Shown here one piece after another: positions 36,795-45,364 of a DNA stretch of 64,000 bases (position 1 is its first letter; each line of letters begins with the position of its first letter). Both the position numbers and the translations under genes were made by a program. The DNA lies in the NCBI RefSeq assembly GCF_000365425.1, contig NZ_AQOV01000001.1, forward strand, positions 2,976,001 through 3,040,000, given 5' to 3'. The notes beneath the pieces are model-generated. The model saw only the letters and a program-made list of their open reading frames with translations, did no database searches and was not told the origin of the DNA. This DNA comes from Methylomonas sp. MK1 (GTDB lineage Bacteria > Pseudomonadota > Gammaproteobacteria > Methylococcales > Methylomonadaceae).

Positions 36795-37058
36795 TTAATG
36801 CAAATCCGGCACCTCTTCACCCGCTTTTTGCGCAGGTTGCTTGGCTGCTGCAGCGGCTTGTTCCTGTTGCTTTTGTTTATTGCCTTCGCCGAACATCACC
36901 GCACCGGCCATAAATATCGCTCCGGCAATGGCCATGATAGGTAGGCGGCCCGGTTTATCCATCCACAGCAGTATCCACTTGGGCTTGATCATACCGACGA
37001 TCAATATAATCACCGCCAAAATCATTACGTTAAAACTGTAGTAGATCAAAGTATTCAT
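36795..37058 (-). CDS. Hypothetical two-helix membrane protein, 87 aa
   Basis: The product begins MNTLIYYSFNVMILAVIILI, has a second hydrophobic helix (PIMAIAGAIFMAGAVMFG) and a charged Gln/Ala/Lys-rich cytosolic tail ending VPDLH. The ATG at 37058 starts directly at the first helix; the frame is open further upstream but that extension is not membrane-like. Family not recognised. It diverges from the SPFH gene. Confidence 0.7.
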   Translation of the reverse strand: MNTLIYYSFNVMILAVIILIVGMIKPKWILLWMDKPGRLPIMAIAGAIFMAGAVMFGEGNKQKQQEQAAAAAKQPAQKAGEEVPDLH

Positions 37059-37159
37059 GAATCGGAACCCTGTTTCCAGCAAGTTAAAGAGACATACATT
37101 ATTATTAGCCGCGTGACCGTTGGCAATACACAATTCATTTTCATAATTTAGGAGGCGCT

Positions 37160-38080
37160 ATGGGCGGCTTTGGTTTATTCGCAATAATGTTGTTGGTATT
37201 TGCGGTTTTGATGGTGTTCATGAGCGTTAAATCCGTCCCGCAAGGCATGGAGTACACCGTCGAACGCTTCGGTAAATATACCGCGACTTTGACACCCGGC
37301 TTGAATATCATCATGCCGATCATCGATCGCATCGGTCGCAAGCTTAACATGATGGAGCAGGTGTTGGACGTGCCGTCGCAGGAAGTGATCACCAAGGATA
37401 ACGCGATGGTGCGGGTCGATGGCGTGGTGTTTTACCAGATCATGGATGCCGCCAAGGCCGCATATGAGATTACTTATCTGGACATGGCCATCATCAATCT
37501 GGTCATGACCAATATCCGTACCGTAATGGGCTCCATGGACCTGGACGAACTGCTATCGCGGCGCGACGAAATCAACGCCCGCCTGTTGACGGTAGTCGAT
37601 GAAGCCACCTCACCGTGGGGGCTTAAAGTGACGCGTATCGAAATCAAAGACATTGCCCCGCCGAAAGACTTGGTCGACTCCATGGCCAGACAAATGAAAG
37701 CCGAACGGGAAAAACGCGCGCAAATTCTGGAAGCGGAAGGCTTGCGGCAAGCGGAAATTCTCAAAGCCGAAGGTTTGAAACAAGGCGCGATTCTGGATGC
37801 CGAAGGTCGGAAAGAAGCCGCGTTCCGCGACGCCGAGGCCCGCGAACGTTTGGCCGAAGCGGAAGCTCGCGCCACGATGATGGTGTCCGAAGCGATTTCC
37901 AAGGGCGATGTGCAGGCCATCAACTACTTCGTCGCGCAGAAATACATCGAATCCTTGAAAGAAGTCGCCTCGGCCAACAATAGCAAACTGATCTTCATGC
38001 CGCTCGAAGCCTCCAGCGTCATCGGTGCGCTGGGTGGCATCGGCGAACTGGCTAAAGAAGCATTAAATAAAAAGGCCTGA
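37160..38080 (+). CDS. SPFH/band-7 (stomatin/QmcA-like) protein
   Basis: Membrane-anchored scaffold protein of 306 residues. One N-terminal helix (about 4-22) is followed by the band-7 domain with [16 protein letters not shown] and a long Ala/Glu/Arg-rich coiled coil ([20 protein letters not shown]). The gene is followed two bases later by nfeD, the usual SPFH-NfeD pair thought to organise membrane microdomains. RBS AGGAGG before the ATG is strong. Confidence 0.93.
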   Translation: MGGFGLFAIMLLVFAVLMVFMSVKSVPQGMEYTVERFGKYTATLTPGLNIIMPIIDRIGRKLNMMEQVLDVPSQEVITKDNAMVRVDGVVFYQIMDAAKAAYEITYLDMAIINLVMTNIRTVMGSMDLDELLSRRDEINARLLTVVDEATSPWGLKVTRIEIKDIAPPKDLVDSMARQMKAEREKRAQILEAEGLRQAEILKAEGLKQGAILDAEGRKEAAFRDAEARERLAEAEARATMMVSEAISKGDVQAINYFVAQKYIESLKEVASANNSKLIFMPLEASSVIGALGGIGELAKEALNKKA

Positions 38081-38082
38081 TT

Positions 38083-38529
38083 ATGTGGGAACAGGACATC
38101 GTGTTTTGGTACTGGTGGGTGCTGGCGGTGGGCTTTCTAGCCTTGGAAATTGTCGTCACCGGCTTCTTTTTCCTGTGGCTGGCGGTGTCGGCGTTTATCG
38201 TCGGCGCGGTGGTGCTGTTAGTGCCAGCCACTCCGTTCAACGTGCAATTGCTGTTGTTTTCCTTGCTGGCGGTGTTGTCGGTGCTGGCTTGGCGCAAATA
38301 CGCCCGGAATCGTGCAGTGACCGTTACTGATCATCCTTTGCTGAATCAGCGTGGGGCACAGTACATCGGGCGCACCTTCTTTCTGATCGCACCGATTGAG
38401 AATGGTCAGGGCAAGATTAAAGCCGATGATACGGTTTGGAAGGTGCATGGGGAGGATAGTCCGATGGGGGCTAAGGTGAAAGTCGTGGCGGTGAAGGGGA
38501 CGGTGTTTGAGGTGGAGGTTTGTGAATAA
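38083..38529 (+). CDS. NfeD-family membrane protein
   Basis: A 148-residue protein with two or three N-terminal helices and a C-terminal OB-fold (LNQRGAQYIGRTFFL then DTVWKVHGED and GTVFEVEV). This short form without a protease domain pairs with SPFH proteins such as QmcA, as here. Confidence 0.9.
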   Translation: MWEQDIVFWYWWVLAVGFLALEIVVTGFFFLWLAVSAFIVGAVVLLVPATPFNVQLLLFSLLAVLSVLAWRKYARNRAVTVTDHPLLNQRGAQYIGRTFFLIAPIENGQGKIKADDTVWKVHGEDSPMGAKVKVVAVKGTVFEVEVCE

Positions 38530-38553
38530 ATTATTTTGATTAGTTAATTGACT

Positions 38554-39063
38554 ATGATTCAAGAACATCTTTGGAAGCAATGGTACAGAACAAAATATCA
38601 TTCTATTTATCTTGAGCTGTTACTTGCTCATGATGAAAGATTGGATCGATATATGAAAATGTTTTTAGCCATAGTGTCGAGTGGCAGTATTGCTGGTTGG
38701 GCGGTATGGAAAGAAGCTCAATTCATCTGGGCCCTGCTTATTGCTGCGTCTCAGGTAATCAATGCTGTTCGCCAATTTTTGCCGTATAGAGAACGGATGA
38801 AGGCTCTGTCAGCACTATCAAGAGAGCTTGAAGAGTTGGCTATCCACATGGAAATTAAGTGGCTAGAAATATCAATCGGGGAGCTAACCGAAAAGGAGAT
38901 GAGGAAGCTGTACGCCGACATGCTAATTAAAACATCAAGTGCTGCACAAAAGCACTTCCCTAACAATTCAGTTCCTCGCATTGATAAATTGATGCGAAAA
39001 GCTGAAACAGATGCAAAAGCTTATTTGAGCATCCACATAACTGGAGGAGAAAGCGGTGAATAA
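38554..39063 (+). CDS. Hypothetical two-helix membrane protein with coiled-coil tail
   Basis: A 169-residue product I do not recognise. Two close membrane helices (about 34-75: MFLAIVSSGSIAGWAVWKE and FIWALLIAASQVINAVRQF) are followed by a helical charged tail of ~95 residues. The layout recalls SLATT-type 2TM effectors, but I see no diagnostic motif. Its codons are AT-richer than neighbours and repeats lie downstream, suggesting acquisition. The ATG at 38554 has a weak ribosome site; TTG at 38548 is the alternative. Its stop overlaps the next small gene. Confidence 0.6.
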   Translation: MIQEHLWKQWYRTKYHSIYLELLLAHDERLDRYMKMFLAIVSSGSIAGWAVWKEAQFIWALLIAASQVINAVRQFLPYRERMKALSALSRELEELAIHMEIKWLEISIGELTEKEMRKLYADMLIKTSSAAQKHFPNNSVPRIDKLMRKAETDAKAYLSIHITGGESGE

Positions 39064-39190
39064 CAGTTCCAGAGAAAATACGCAGCAACAAAATGCAGGC
39101 ACCAATCATGGAATGGCACAGGATAAAAAACTTCCCGAGCCGAAGGAGACTCCGCCTATGCCGAAAGTGATACCACCAAAAACGCGGTAG
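39056..39190 (+). CDS. Small Pro/Gln-rich protein, 44 aa
   Basis: A GTG-initiated frame overlaps the stop of the 2TM gene by eight bases, with AGGAGAAAG just upstream as ribosome site. It encodes VNNSSRENTQQQNAGTNHG and then a proline-rich, basic end (PKETPPMPKVIPPKTR). The overlap and good ribosome site support a real coupled gene, but the short length and low complexity limit confidence. Confidence 0.4.
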   Translation: MNNSSRENTQQQNAGTNHGMAQDKKLPEPKETPPMPKVIPPKTR

Positions 39191-39240
39191 GGAGAGCACG
39201 ATTTTTGTGCTCACCTGGATTTGAAGTATTACGAAATATT

Positions 39241-39503
39241 GTGTCGCTGGCGCGACGGCTAAATTTAATGTCGGTTCTCGGACCGACAACCGTGCTACTT
39301 TCTTTTGCTCCGCCAAAAGAAAGTATCCAAAGAAAAGGCGGCCCGGATGCCGCTTGTTCCCTGCGTTCCTCGCCTTCGCCGGGGGTTGACGATAGGGGCT
39401 TCCTGCCCCTTCGTCAACGCGCCGCATCCATGCGTCGCCCCTGCGGGCTGATCCCGCCGAAAGCTCCGGTACTCGGCGCGGCATACGGGAGAAACCCCGT
39501 CCC
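39241..39503 (+). repeat. Interspersed hairpin-rich repeat, copy D
   Basis: Same orientation and subfamily as copy A: starts GTGTCGCTGGCGCGACGG and ends GGCATACGGGAGAAACCCC. It keeps the perfect ACTTTCTTTTG/CAAAAGAAAGT hairpin. Differences from copy A are single substitutions scattered along its length. Confidence 0.9.
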
Positions 39504-39908
39504 ACAAGCAAATTCTTCGCATTATTTTTAATTCTGTATACCTGACAAGGCTGCGGGTGCGGGGTTGATGCCGTCATTCCGGCATGGATTGCCGGAGTTT
39601 CGTAGGGTGGGCACGAATTTTGTGCCCACGCGGATTTGCGCCCACTCTTAATTATTGGTGGGCAAAAAACGTTGCCCGCCATTTTGGAATCACATTCGCG
39701 TGAGCACTAGTGTGCCCACCGCTGTGGATGGAGATCGCAGATACTTCGGGTGACAGGCTTATTAACCCGACCTATTTATCACTGGTATTCCGTTCGGGCT
39801 GAGCTCGTTGACGCCCAGGCTGGTGCGCCCTTCGATAAACTCAGGGCGAATGGTATTTAAGGGTCGGGTTAAAACTTATTTATTATCGATAGACTACCTT
39901 CAAACAAC
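39504..39908. other. Repeat-rich intergenic stretch
   Basis: No gene is supported. It contains the palindrome GTGGGCAC-N7-GTGCCCAC at 39607-39629 in a GTAGGGTGGGCACG context. A diverged relative (GAGCACG then GTGCTC) lies at about 39195, and a TGCCGTCATTCCGGCATGGA repeat near 39568 recurs in part near 40712. These are common short intergenic repeats. Confidence 0.6.
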
Positions 39909-40550
39909 ATGTACTGCCCTACTCACTTTCAAGAAGAAAAGCCTGCCGAACTGGTCGGCCTTATCGAGCAGTTTCCCTTGGCAACGGTGATTTATCAGGG
40001 TGATGATGGCCTGACTGCCGACCATATCCCACTGTTGTATGAAGCCACGCCTAGCGGCCTTGGCAAGCTTATGGGGCATGTCGCCAAAAACAATCCACTT
40101 TGGCAAGTTGCACCTGAGCAAGAGCTGTTGCTTGTGTTTCAAGGGCCCTCGACGTACATTTCGCCCAACTGGTACGCCAGCAAAAGCGAAGCGGGCAAGG
40201 TGGTACCTACCTGGAACTACGCGGTTGTCCATGCTCACTGTACGCTCAACGCCATCCACGACCCAGCGCAAGTGCTCCGCATCATCACCGAGCTAACCGA
40301 TAAAAACGAAGCCGCGCAGGGGCATCCTTGGCGAGTCACGGATGCCCCTGCCGAATTTACCAAAAAGCTGCTGGGCAACATTGTCGGCATCAGCCTTGAG
40401 ATTAAACGCTGGCAGGGCAAATGGAAGGTCAGTCAGAACCAGACACAGCAGAATCGGCAATCGGTTATCGAGGGCTTGCGCTCAGAAGACTCGGATGCAC
40501 AACGTCAAATGGCGCTGCTGGTGCAGTCGCATGCTACAAGGAGCGATTAG
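39909..40550 (+). CDS. PaiB-family FMN-binding protein
   Basis: The 213-residue product matches PaiB-type FMN-binding split-barrel proteins: start MYCPTHFQEEKPAELVGLIE, then ADHIPLLYE, and the core FQGPSTYISPNWYASK and VPTWNYAVVHAHC. Bacillus PaiB is a negative regulator of sporulation and degradative enzymes. In other bacteria the role is unclear and heme or flavin binding is possible. It stands alone among repeats. Confidence 0.88.
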   Translation: MYCPTHFQEEKPAELVGLIEQFPLATVIYQGDDGLTADHIPLLYEATPSGLGKLMGHVAKNNPLWQVAPEQELLLVFQGPSTYISPNWYASKSEAGKVVPTWNYAVVHAHCTLNAIHDPAQVLRIITELTDKNEAAQGHPWRVTDAPAEFTKKLLGNIVGISLEIKRWQGKWKVSQNQTQQNRQSVIEGLRSEDSDAQRQMALLVQSHATRSD

Positions 40551-41010
40551 CGAAGCGTAACCGTGCGCAAGATTCACACGCTACTAAAGTGGATTGCCGA
40601 GCTTTCAGCGGCATACCGAACAGAATAATTACGCTGTAAACGCCTGCGTTTATTCCGGCCTATATGGCTAACATCATATTTATTTCCCTGGAGTCTGGAT
40701 TCCAACAATCCATGCCGGAATGACGGCGCCAACCCAGTGTTCACAGCCTTGTTAGGGATTCAGCATTAACAACAATGCGAGAGTTTTCTTGTGACACGAG
40801 GTTATTCCGTGTACCGGCCTACGTGAGCTTTCGGCGGGATCGGCCCCGCTGGTGGGCCGCATGGGTGCGGCACGCTGCCTGAGGGTCAGGAAGGGCCTTT
40901 CGTCACTCTCCGGCGCACACGCCTGACATTTATCGAACCTTAATCATTCGATGTCCTTCCACCCCCGATAAACATGGTGCGCAAATGCCCCTATTTCCCG
41001 GCATTGCCTG
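40551..41010. other. Non-coding stretch with a degenerate repeat relic
   Basis: No gene is supported. About 40830-40920 looks like a worn partial copy of the ~265-base repeat in inverse orientation (GAGCTTTCGGCGGGATC, GGGTGCGGCACG, AGGAAGGGCCTTTCGTCA). The 3' end of this stretch contains the rnpB promoter region. Confidence 0.5.
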
Positions 41011-41016
41011 TATAAT
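41011..41016 (+). promoter_or_regulatory. -10 element of rnpB
   Basis: A perfect TATAAT lies seven bases before the first base of the predicted RNase P RNA, the expected spacing. No convincing -35 hexamer is visible. Confidence 0.7.
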
Positions 41017-41023
41017 CCTCATC

Positions 41024-41368
41024 AGAGTTGGCCGAACAGTCGCCGTTTTATGCAAATAAAAGGGAGGAAAGTCCGGGCTCCATAGGGCAGGGTGCCAGGT
41101 AATGCCTGGGAGGCGTGAGCCTACGGAAAGTGCCGCAGAAATTATACCGCCTGGTTCTTCGGAACTCGGTAAGGGTGAAATGGTGCGGTAAGAGCGCACC
41201 GCGCAACTGGTAACAGGTGTGGCAGGGTAAACCCCACCCGGAGCAAGATCAAATAGAGGAGCATTGGCGTGGCCCGCGCTGCTCCTGGGTAGATTGCTTG
41301 AGCGTCAGAGTGATCTGACGCCTAGATGAATGGCTGTTCAAGACAGAACCCGGCTTACAGGCCAACTC
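41024..41368 (+). ncRNA. rnpB: RNase P RNA (bacterial class A)
   Basis: Catalytic RNA that cleaves tRNA 5' leaders. The 5' end AGAGTTGGCC pairs with the 3' end GGCCAACTCT to form P1. The universally conserved core GAGGAAAGTCCGGGCTCC is at about 41070-41090. Further conserved parts are AGGGTGAAATGG-type sequence, the GCAACTGGTAACA stretch, and the 3' core ACAGAACCCGGCTTACAGG. Length about 345 bases is normal for class A. A pyrimidine-rich TTTCTCTTCTTTTTC tract follows as likely termination region. mtnB begins 38 bases after. Confidence 0.96.
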
Positions 41369-41406
41369 TTTCTCTTCTTTTTCTTTTGCAATCCGCAAAA
41401 TACTCC

Positions 41407-42033
41407 ATGACAGCAAAATCCGACGAATTTTTCCGCAAGGCAGATCAGTTGATTGCCGCCGGCCGCTTCATCGACGGCAAGGGCTGGGTGCCCGCTACCA
41501 GCGGTAATTTCTCCGCCAAACTCAGCGACGGCAATATTGCCATCACTGTGTCCGGCCGGCATAAAGGCCGCTTGCAAGCCGATGACATCATGTTGATCGA
41601 CAGCAAAGGCAATTCCCTGGACGGTAAAAAACCGTCGGCGGAAACGCTATTGCATACTTCGCTGTACCAACGTTTTCCGGATGTTCAGGCGGTTTTGCAC
41701 CCGCATTCGATCAACGCCACGTTGACAGCACGCTTGTTCAAGCATGAGATCGTGCTGAAGGATTACGAACTGCTCAAAGCGTTCACCGGTATCAACACCC
41801 ATGAAACTCGGATTTCCATACCCATTTTCGGTAACGATCAGGATATTCCCAGATTAGCCGACAAAGTGGAAAATTATCTGGACCGTCACGACCACGCGGT
41901 TTACGGCTATATTATCGCCGGCCACGGTTTTTACACCTGGGGCGCATCGGTCGACGACGCCTTGCGCCACCTGGAAGCACTGGAATTTTTATTTGATGTT
42001 GAAATTCGCCTACATGGAGTAACACGATTATGA
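41407..42033 (+). CDS. mtnB: Methylthioribulose-1-phosphate dehydratase
   Basis: Zinc enzyme of methionine salvage that dehydrates 5-methylthioribulose-1-phosphate. The 208-residue product has the class II aldolase-like pattern: ATSGNFSAKLSDG, then VLHPHSINATL (metal histidines) and GHGFYTWG (third histidine). The ATG at 41407 was chosen because the upstream extension lies within rnpB. Its stop overlaps mtnD (ATGA). Confidence 0.93.
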   Translation: MTAKSDEFFRKADQLIAAGRFIDGKGWVPATSGNFSAKLSDGNIAITVSGRHKGRLQADDIMLIDSKGNSLDGKKPSAETLLHTSLYQRFPDVQAVLHPHSINATLTARLFKHEIVLKDYELLKAFTGINTHETRISIPIFGNDQDIPRLADKVENYLDRHDHAVYGYIIAGHGFYTWGASVDDALRHLEALEFLFDVEIRLHGVTRL

Positions 42034-42587
42034 GCGCATTAACCCTCTACCCTGCCAATCAACCGCAACAAGGCAATACTTTCCGGGACTTTGCCGACAT
42101 CGCCGAGCAGTTGCAAGGGATTGGCGTACAGTTCGAACGCTGGCAGGCCGATTGCGAGTTTTCGGCGGCGGACGATGCCGAGGCAGTATTAAAGGCTTAT
42201 GCAAGTTCGATAGACAAACTCAAGCAAGCATACGGTTTTCAGTCGGTGGACGTGATCAGCCTGAACGCCGACCACCCGAATAAAGATGCGTTACGGCAGA
42301 AGTTTTTAGCCGAGCACACGCACAGCGATTTCGAAGTCCGCTTCTTCGTGGAAGGCAAAGGGCTGTTTTATCTGCATGTCGGCGACCAGGTTTATGCGGT
42401 ACTGTGCGAGCAAGGCGATCTGATTAGCGTGCCGGCCAACACCACGCATTGGTTCGATATGGGCGAAAACCCGGCGTTTAAATGCATACGCCTATTCACT
42501 ACCGAAGACGGCTGGGTGGCCGAGTTTACCGGCAACCCGATTGCGGAAAGTTTTCCGACCTTGGATGAATACCTAACAACGCTATGA
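42030..42587 (+). CDS. mtnD: Acireductone dioxygenase
   Basis: Metal-dependent ring-less dioxygenase giving the 2-oxo acid precursor of methionine plus formate (iron form) or an off-pathway product (nickel form). The 185-residue cupin has the ligand set HTHSDFEVRFFVEG (two His, Glu) and a later His in NTTHWFDMG. Stops and starts overlap with mtnB and mtnC, so the three are translationally coupled. Confidence 0.94.
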   Translation: MSALTLYPANQPQQGNTFRDFADIAEQLQGIGVQFERWQADCEFSAADDAEAVLKAYASSIDKLKQAYGFQSVDVISLNADHPNKDALRQKFLAEHTHSDFEVRFFVEGKGLFYLHVGDQVYAVLCEQGDLISVPANTTHWFDMGENPAFKCIRLFTTEDGWVAEFTGNPIAESFPTLDEYLTTL

Positions 42588-43258
42588 TCAAAGCTATCGT
42601 CACCGATATTGAAGGCACAACGTCATCGCTGTCGTTTGTGAAGGATGTGTTGTTTCCGTATGCCCGCGCCCACTTGCCGGATTTTATTAAAAGCCATCAA
42701 GCGCAAGCCGAGATAAAGCCATTATTGACCCAGGCCAAGGAAATTGCCGGCGGCGAACTGGACGAGGAAGCGCTGGTTGCGCAATTTATTCACTGGATTG
42801 ATACCGATCAAAAAATTACGCCGTTAAAATCCTTGCAGGGCTTGATCTGGCTGGAAGGCTACCGCAATGGCGATTTCACCGGCCATGTCTACGAAGACGC
42901 TGTTCGCAACCTAAGAAAGTGGTTTGGATTAGGCTACAAGCTGTATGTCTATTCCTCAGGCTCGGTTCAGGCACAAAAGCTGCTTTTCGGGCACAGCGAC
43001 TTCGGCGACCTTACCCCAATATTTTCCGGTTACTTCGATACGCACATTGGCGGTAAGAAGGAGGCCGTTTCCTATGAGCGGATTGCCGCCGAGCTTGGCT
43101 TACCGGCCGAACAAATCCTGTTTTTGTCGGATATAAAAGAAGAATTGGACGCTGCCCGTCAGGCCGGCTTCGCGACCTGTTGGTTGGTGCGCGAGCAGGC
43201 GCCAGATTCCGGCGCCGCACATGTTCAAGTCAGCGATTTTGACGGCATTCATCTGTAA
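42584..43258 (+). CDS. mtnC: Enolase-phosphatase E1
   Basis: Bifunctional HAD-type enzyme that enolises and dephosphorylates 2,3-diketo-5-methylthiopentyl-1-phosphate to acireductone. The 224-residue product begins with the HAD motif I variant VTDIEGTTSSLSFVKDVLFP. It continues with VYSSGSVQAQKLLFG (motif II) and ILFLSDIKEELDAA (motif IV). Overlaps mtnD by four bases. mtnA and mtnK/mtnN genes are not in the window. Confidence 0.94.
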   Translation: MIKAIVTDIEGTTSSLSFVKDVLFPYARAHLPDFIKSHQAQAEIKPLLTQAKEIAGGELDEEALVAQFIHWIDTDQKITPLKSLQGLIWLEGYRNGDFTGHVYEDAVRNLRKWFGLGYKLYVYSSGSVQAQKLLFGHSDFGDLTPIFSGYFDTHIGGKKEAVSYERIAAELGLPAEQILFLSDIKEELDAARQAGFATCWLVREQAPDSGAAHVQVSDFDGIHL

Positions 43259-43276
43259 ACCCGGCACTATTTGTCT

Positions 43277-44167
43277 ATGAAAATAGCAATCCTGTCGCGC
43301 GACGCGACGCTGTATTCCAGCGTCCGGCTGCTGGAAGCCGCCGCCGCTCGGGGCCATGAGGCCAGGGTATTGGACCCGACGCATTGTTACATGAACATCA
43401 CCTCGATGAAGCCATCCATTCATTACATGGGCGAAAATCTGGTGGGATACGATGCGGTCATTCCCCGTATCGGCGCGTCGATCACTTTTTACGGCACTGC
43501 GGTGTTGCGACAATTCGAGGTGATGAATACTTTTGTCCTCAACACTTCCGCATCGATCAGCTGCTCCCGCGACAAGCTGGCGTCCAGCCAGTTGCTGGCC
43601 CGCAAGGGCATCGACCTGCCGATTACCGCGTTTGCCCACAATCCGGACAATATCGAAGATTTAATCGCCGAAGTCGGCGGCGCACCGCTGGTGATCAAAT
43701 TGGTGGAAGGCTCGCAAGGCATAGGCGTCGTACTCGCTGAAACCCATAACGCCGCGCATAGCGTGATTCAGGCGTTCATGGGCCTTAATGCCAACATCAT
43801 GGTACAGGAGTTCATTCAAGAGGCTGCCGGTAGCGATATCCGCTGCTTCGTGATCGGCGACAAGGTGGTGGCGGCGATGAAACGCCAAGGCCGCGAAGGC
43901 GAGTTTCGTTCCAATCTGCATCGTGGCGGCACGGCCACGCTGGTCAGACTGACCCCGCAAGAACGCTCGGCAGCAGTACGCGCCGCGAAAATCATGGGTC
44001 TCAATGTCTGCGGTGTGGATTTGCTGCGTTCCAAACGCGGACCGCTGGTGATGGAAGTCAATTCCTCACCTGGTTTGGAAGGCATAGAAAAGACCAGCGA
44101 CAAGGATATTGCCGGCTTGATGATCGAGTATATCGAAAAGAATGTCGGAAAAAATAAATCCGGGTAA
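43277..44167 (+). CDS. rimK: RimK-family ATP-grasp ligase
   Basis: ATP-grasp ligase that adds glutamate residues to ribosomal protein S6 in E. coli; relatives act on other acceptors. The 296-residue product starts [15 protein letters not shown] and has [17 protein letters not shown] (ATP-grasp loop), [14 protein letters not shown] and the metal-site end [14 protein letters not shown]. Strong similarity of motif order to RimK. No rimB/rimA companions are seen. Confidence 0.92.
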   Translation: MKIAILSRDATLYSSVRLLEAAAARGHEARVLDPTHCYMNITSMKPSIHYMGENLVGYDAVIPRIGASITFYGTAVLRQFEVMNTFVLNTSASISCSRDKLASSQLLARKGIDLPITAFAHNPDNIEDLIAEVGGAPLVIKLVEGSQGIGVVLAETHNAAHSVIQAFMGLNANIMVQEFIQEAAGSDIRCFVIGDKVVAAMKRQGREGEFRSNLHRGGTATLVRLTPQERSAAVRAAKIMGLNVCGVDLLRSKRGPLVMEVNSSPGLEGIEKTSDKDIAGLMIEYIEKNVGKNKSG

Positions 44168-44183
44168 TCGGCGACCCGGATTT
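44156..44183. terminator. Bidirectional terminator between rimK and exbD
   Basis: A perfect 10-base inverted repeat AAATCCGGGT / ACCCGGATTT with an 8-base loop overlaps the rimK stop codon. A- and T-ends allow termination on either strand; exbD is convergent. Confidence 0.75.
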
Positions 44184-44253
44184 AGTAAACAGAATAGTTG
44201 AGGCGTTCGAGAGTAGAGCGGGGCTTGGGTAAGCAAAACCCAGCCGATATTGT

Positions 44254-44664
44254 CTATTTTTCCAGGGTCACAAATGCCAGTTTGGAAATGCCGGCATGCT
44301 GCACGGTAGCCATCACTTCCGCCACTTTGCCGTAATTCACGCCTTGATCGGCATAAATATGAATGATTAGCTCGGGGTTGCCGGCCAATTCGTTTCTTAG
44401 CGTGGTATCCAACGCCGCTAAATCGGCCACGGCGTTTTTATTCAGGGTCACGGTGCCTTGCGCGTCGATACCCAATTGCATAGGCTGCTTCTCCAAATCC
44501 GGCGTCGTGGAGGCCGTTTTCGGCAAAGCCACGTTGACCGATTGGGTCAACAACGGTGCGGTGACCAACAAGATAATCACCAACACCAACATCACATCTA
44601 CCAGCGGCGTAACATTAATCTCGCTAACCGGCCCGTCGTCGTCTGAGTTTGTTTTAAATCCCAT
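44254..44664 (-). CDS. exbD: Biopolymer transporter ExbD
   Basis: Inner-membrane component of the TonB energy-transducing complex. The 136-residue product has the ExbD start SEINVTPLVDVMLVLVIILLV with the functional Asp in the single helix, then a periplasmic domain ending ISKLAFVTLEK. Lies four bases after exbB. Confidence 0.94.
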   Translation of the reverse strand: MGFKTNSDDDGPVSEINVTPLVDVMLVLVIILLVTAPLLTQSVNVALPKTASTTPDLEKQPMQLGIDAQGTVTLNKNAVADLAALDTTLRNELAGNPELIIHIYADQGVNYGKVAEVMATVQHAGISKLAFVTLEK

Positions 44665-44668
44665 GTAA

Positions 44669-45349
44669 TTAATCCTTGCTTTTACTGGTATTGATGTTTG
44701 AGTCGCCGAAGGCGATGTGGAGAAAACCCTCGACGAAATTTTCCAGCGAAGCCCGATGGTGCTTGGCGCGACGCTGGAAGAAATTATAGGCCAACACTGC
44801 CGGCACGGCTACGGCGATACCGATAGCAGTGGCAATTAATGCATCGCCGATAGGCCCGGCCACTACGTCCAAACTGGCCGAACCACTGGCACTGATGTCG
44901 TGCATGGCATGCATGATGCCCAGTACCGTACCGAACAGGCCGACGAATGGTGCGGTGCTACCGATGCTGGCCAGCATGGTCAAGCCGCTTTCCATCCGGC
45001 GCTGCTCGTCCTGCGTCTGTTTACGTAAGGTTTGTTCCAGCAAATCTTGTGGCGAGCCCCGAAATTTCAGGCTGGTGCAGGTTTCCGGATGCGTCATTTC
45101 CGCCAACCAGGCAAAGCCGCAGGCTGCGACGCGAGCTTTCGGGCCGCGCGCGGTTTCGGCGGGCAGTTGCTCGGCGGCATTTAAATCGGTAGTGTCCCAA
45201 AAAGCGCTGTCGTATCGTTTGTTGTAATAATTATTCTTGGCAAACTGCCATATTTTGAAAAAAATCAACGTCCACGTTATCAACGAAAACACCAGCAATG
45301 TGTAAAGGGTAGCGTCGATAACCGCTTCCGGGGCTATATGGTAGGGCAT
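44669..45349 (-). CDS. exbB: Biopolymer transporter ExbB (MotA/TolQ/ExbB family)
   Basis: Proton-channel subunit of the TonB complex. The 226-residue product has three helices, with the signature GLFGTVLGIMHAM and the long helix IGDALIATAIGIAVAVPAVL. Positioned between tonB and exbD in a single-strand operon tonB-exbB-exbD. Confidence 0.94.
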   Translation of the reverse strand: MPYHIAPEAVIDATLYTLLVFSLITWTLIFFKIWQFAKNNYYNKRYDSAFWDTTDLNAAEQLPAETARGPKARVAACGFAWLAEMTHPETCTSLKFRGSPQDLLEQTLRKQTQDEQRRMESGLTMLASIGSTAPFVGLFGTVLGIMHAMHDISASGSASLDVVAGPIGDALIATAIGIAVAVPAVLAYNFFQRRAKHHRASLENFVEGFLHIAFGDSNINTSKSKD

Positions 45350-45364
45350 TAATCTCTCCGATTT

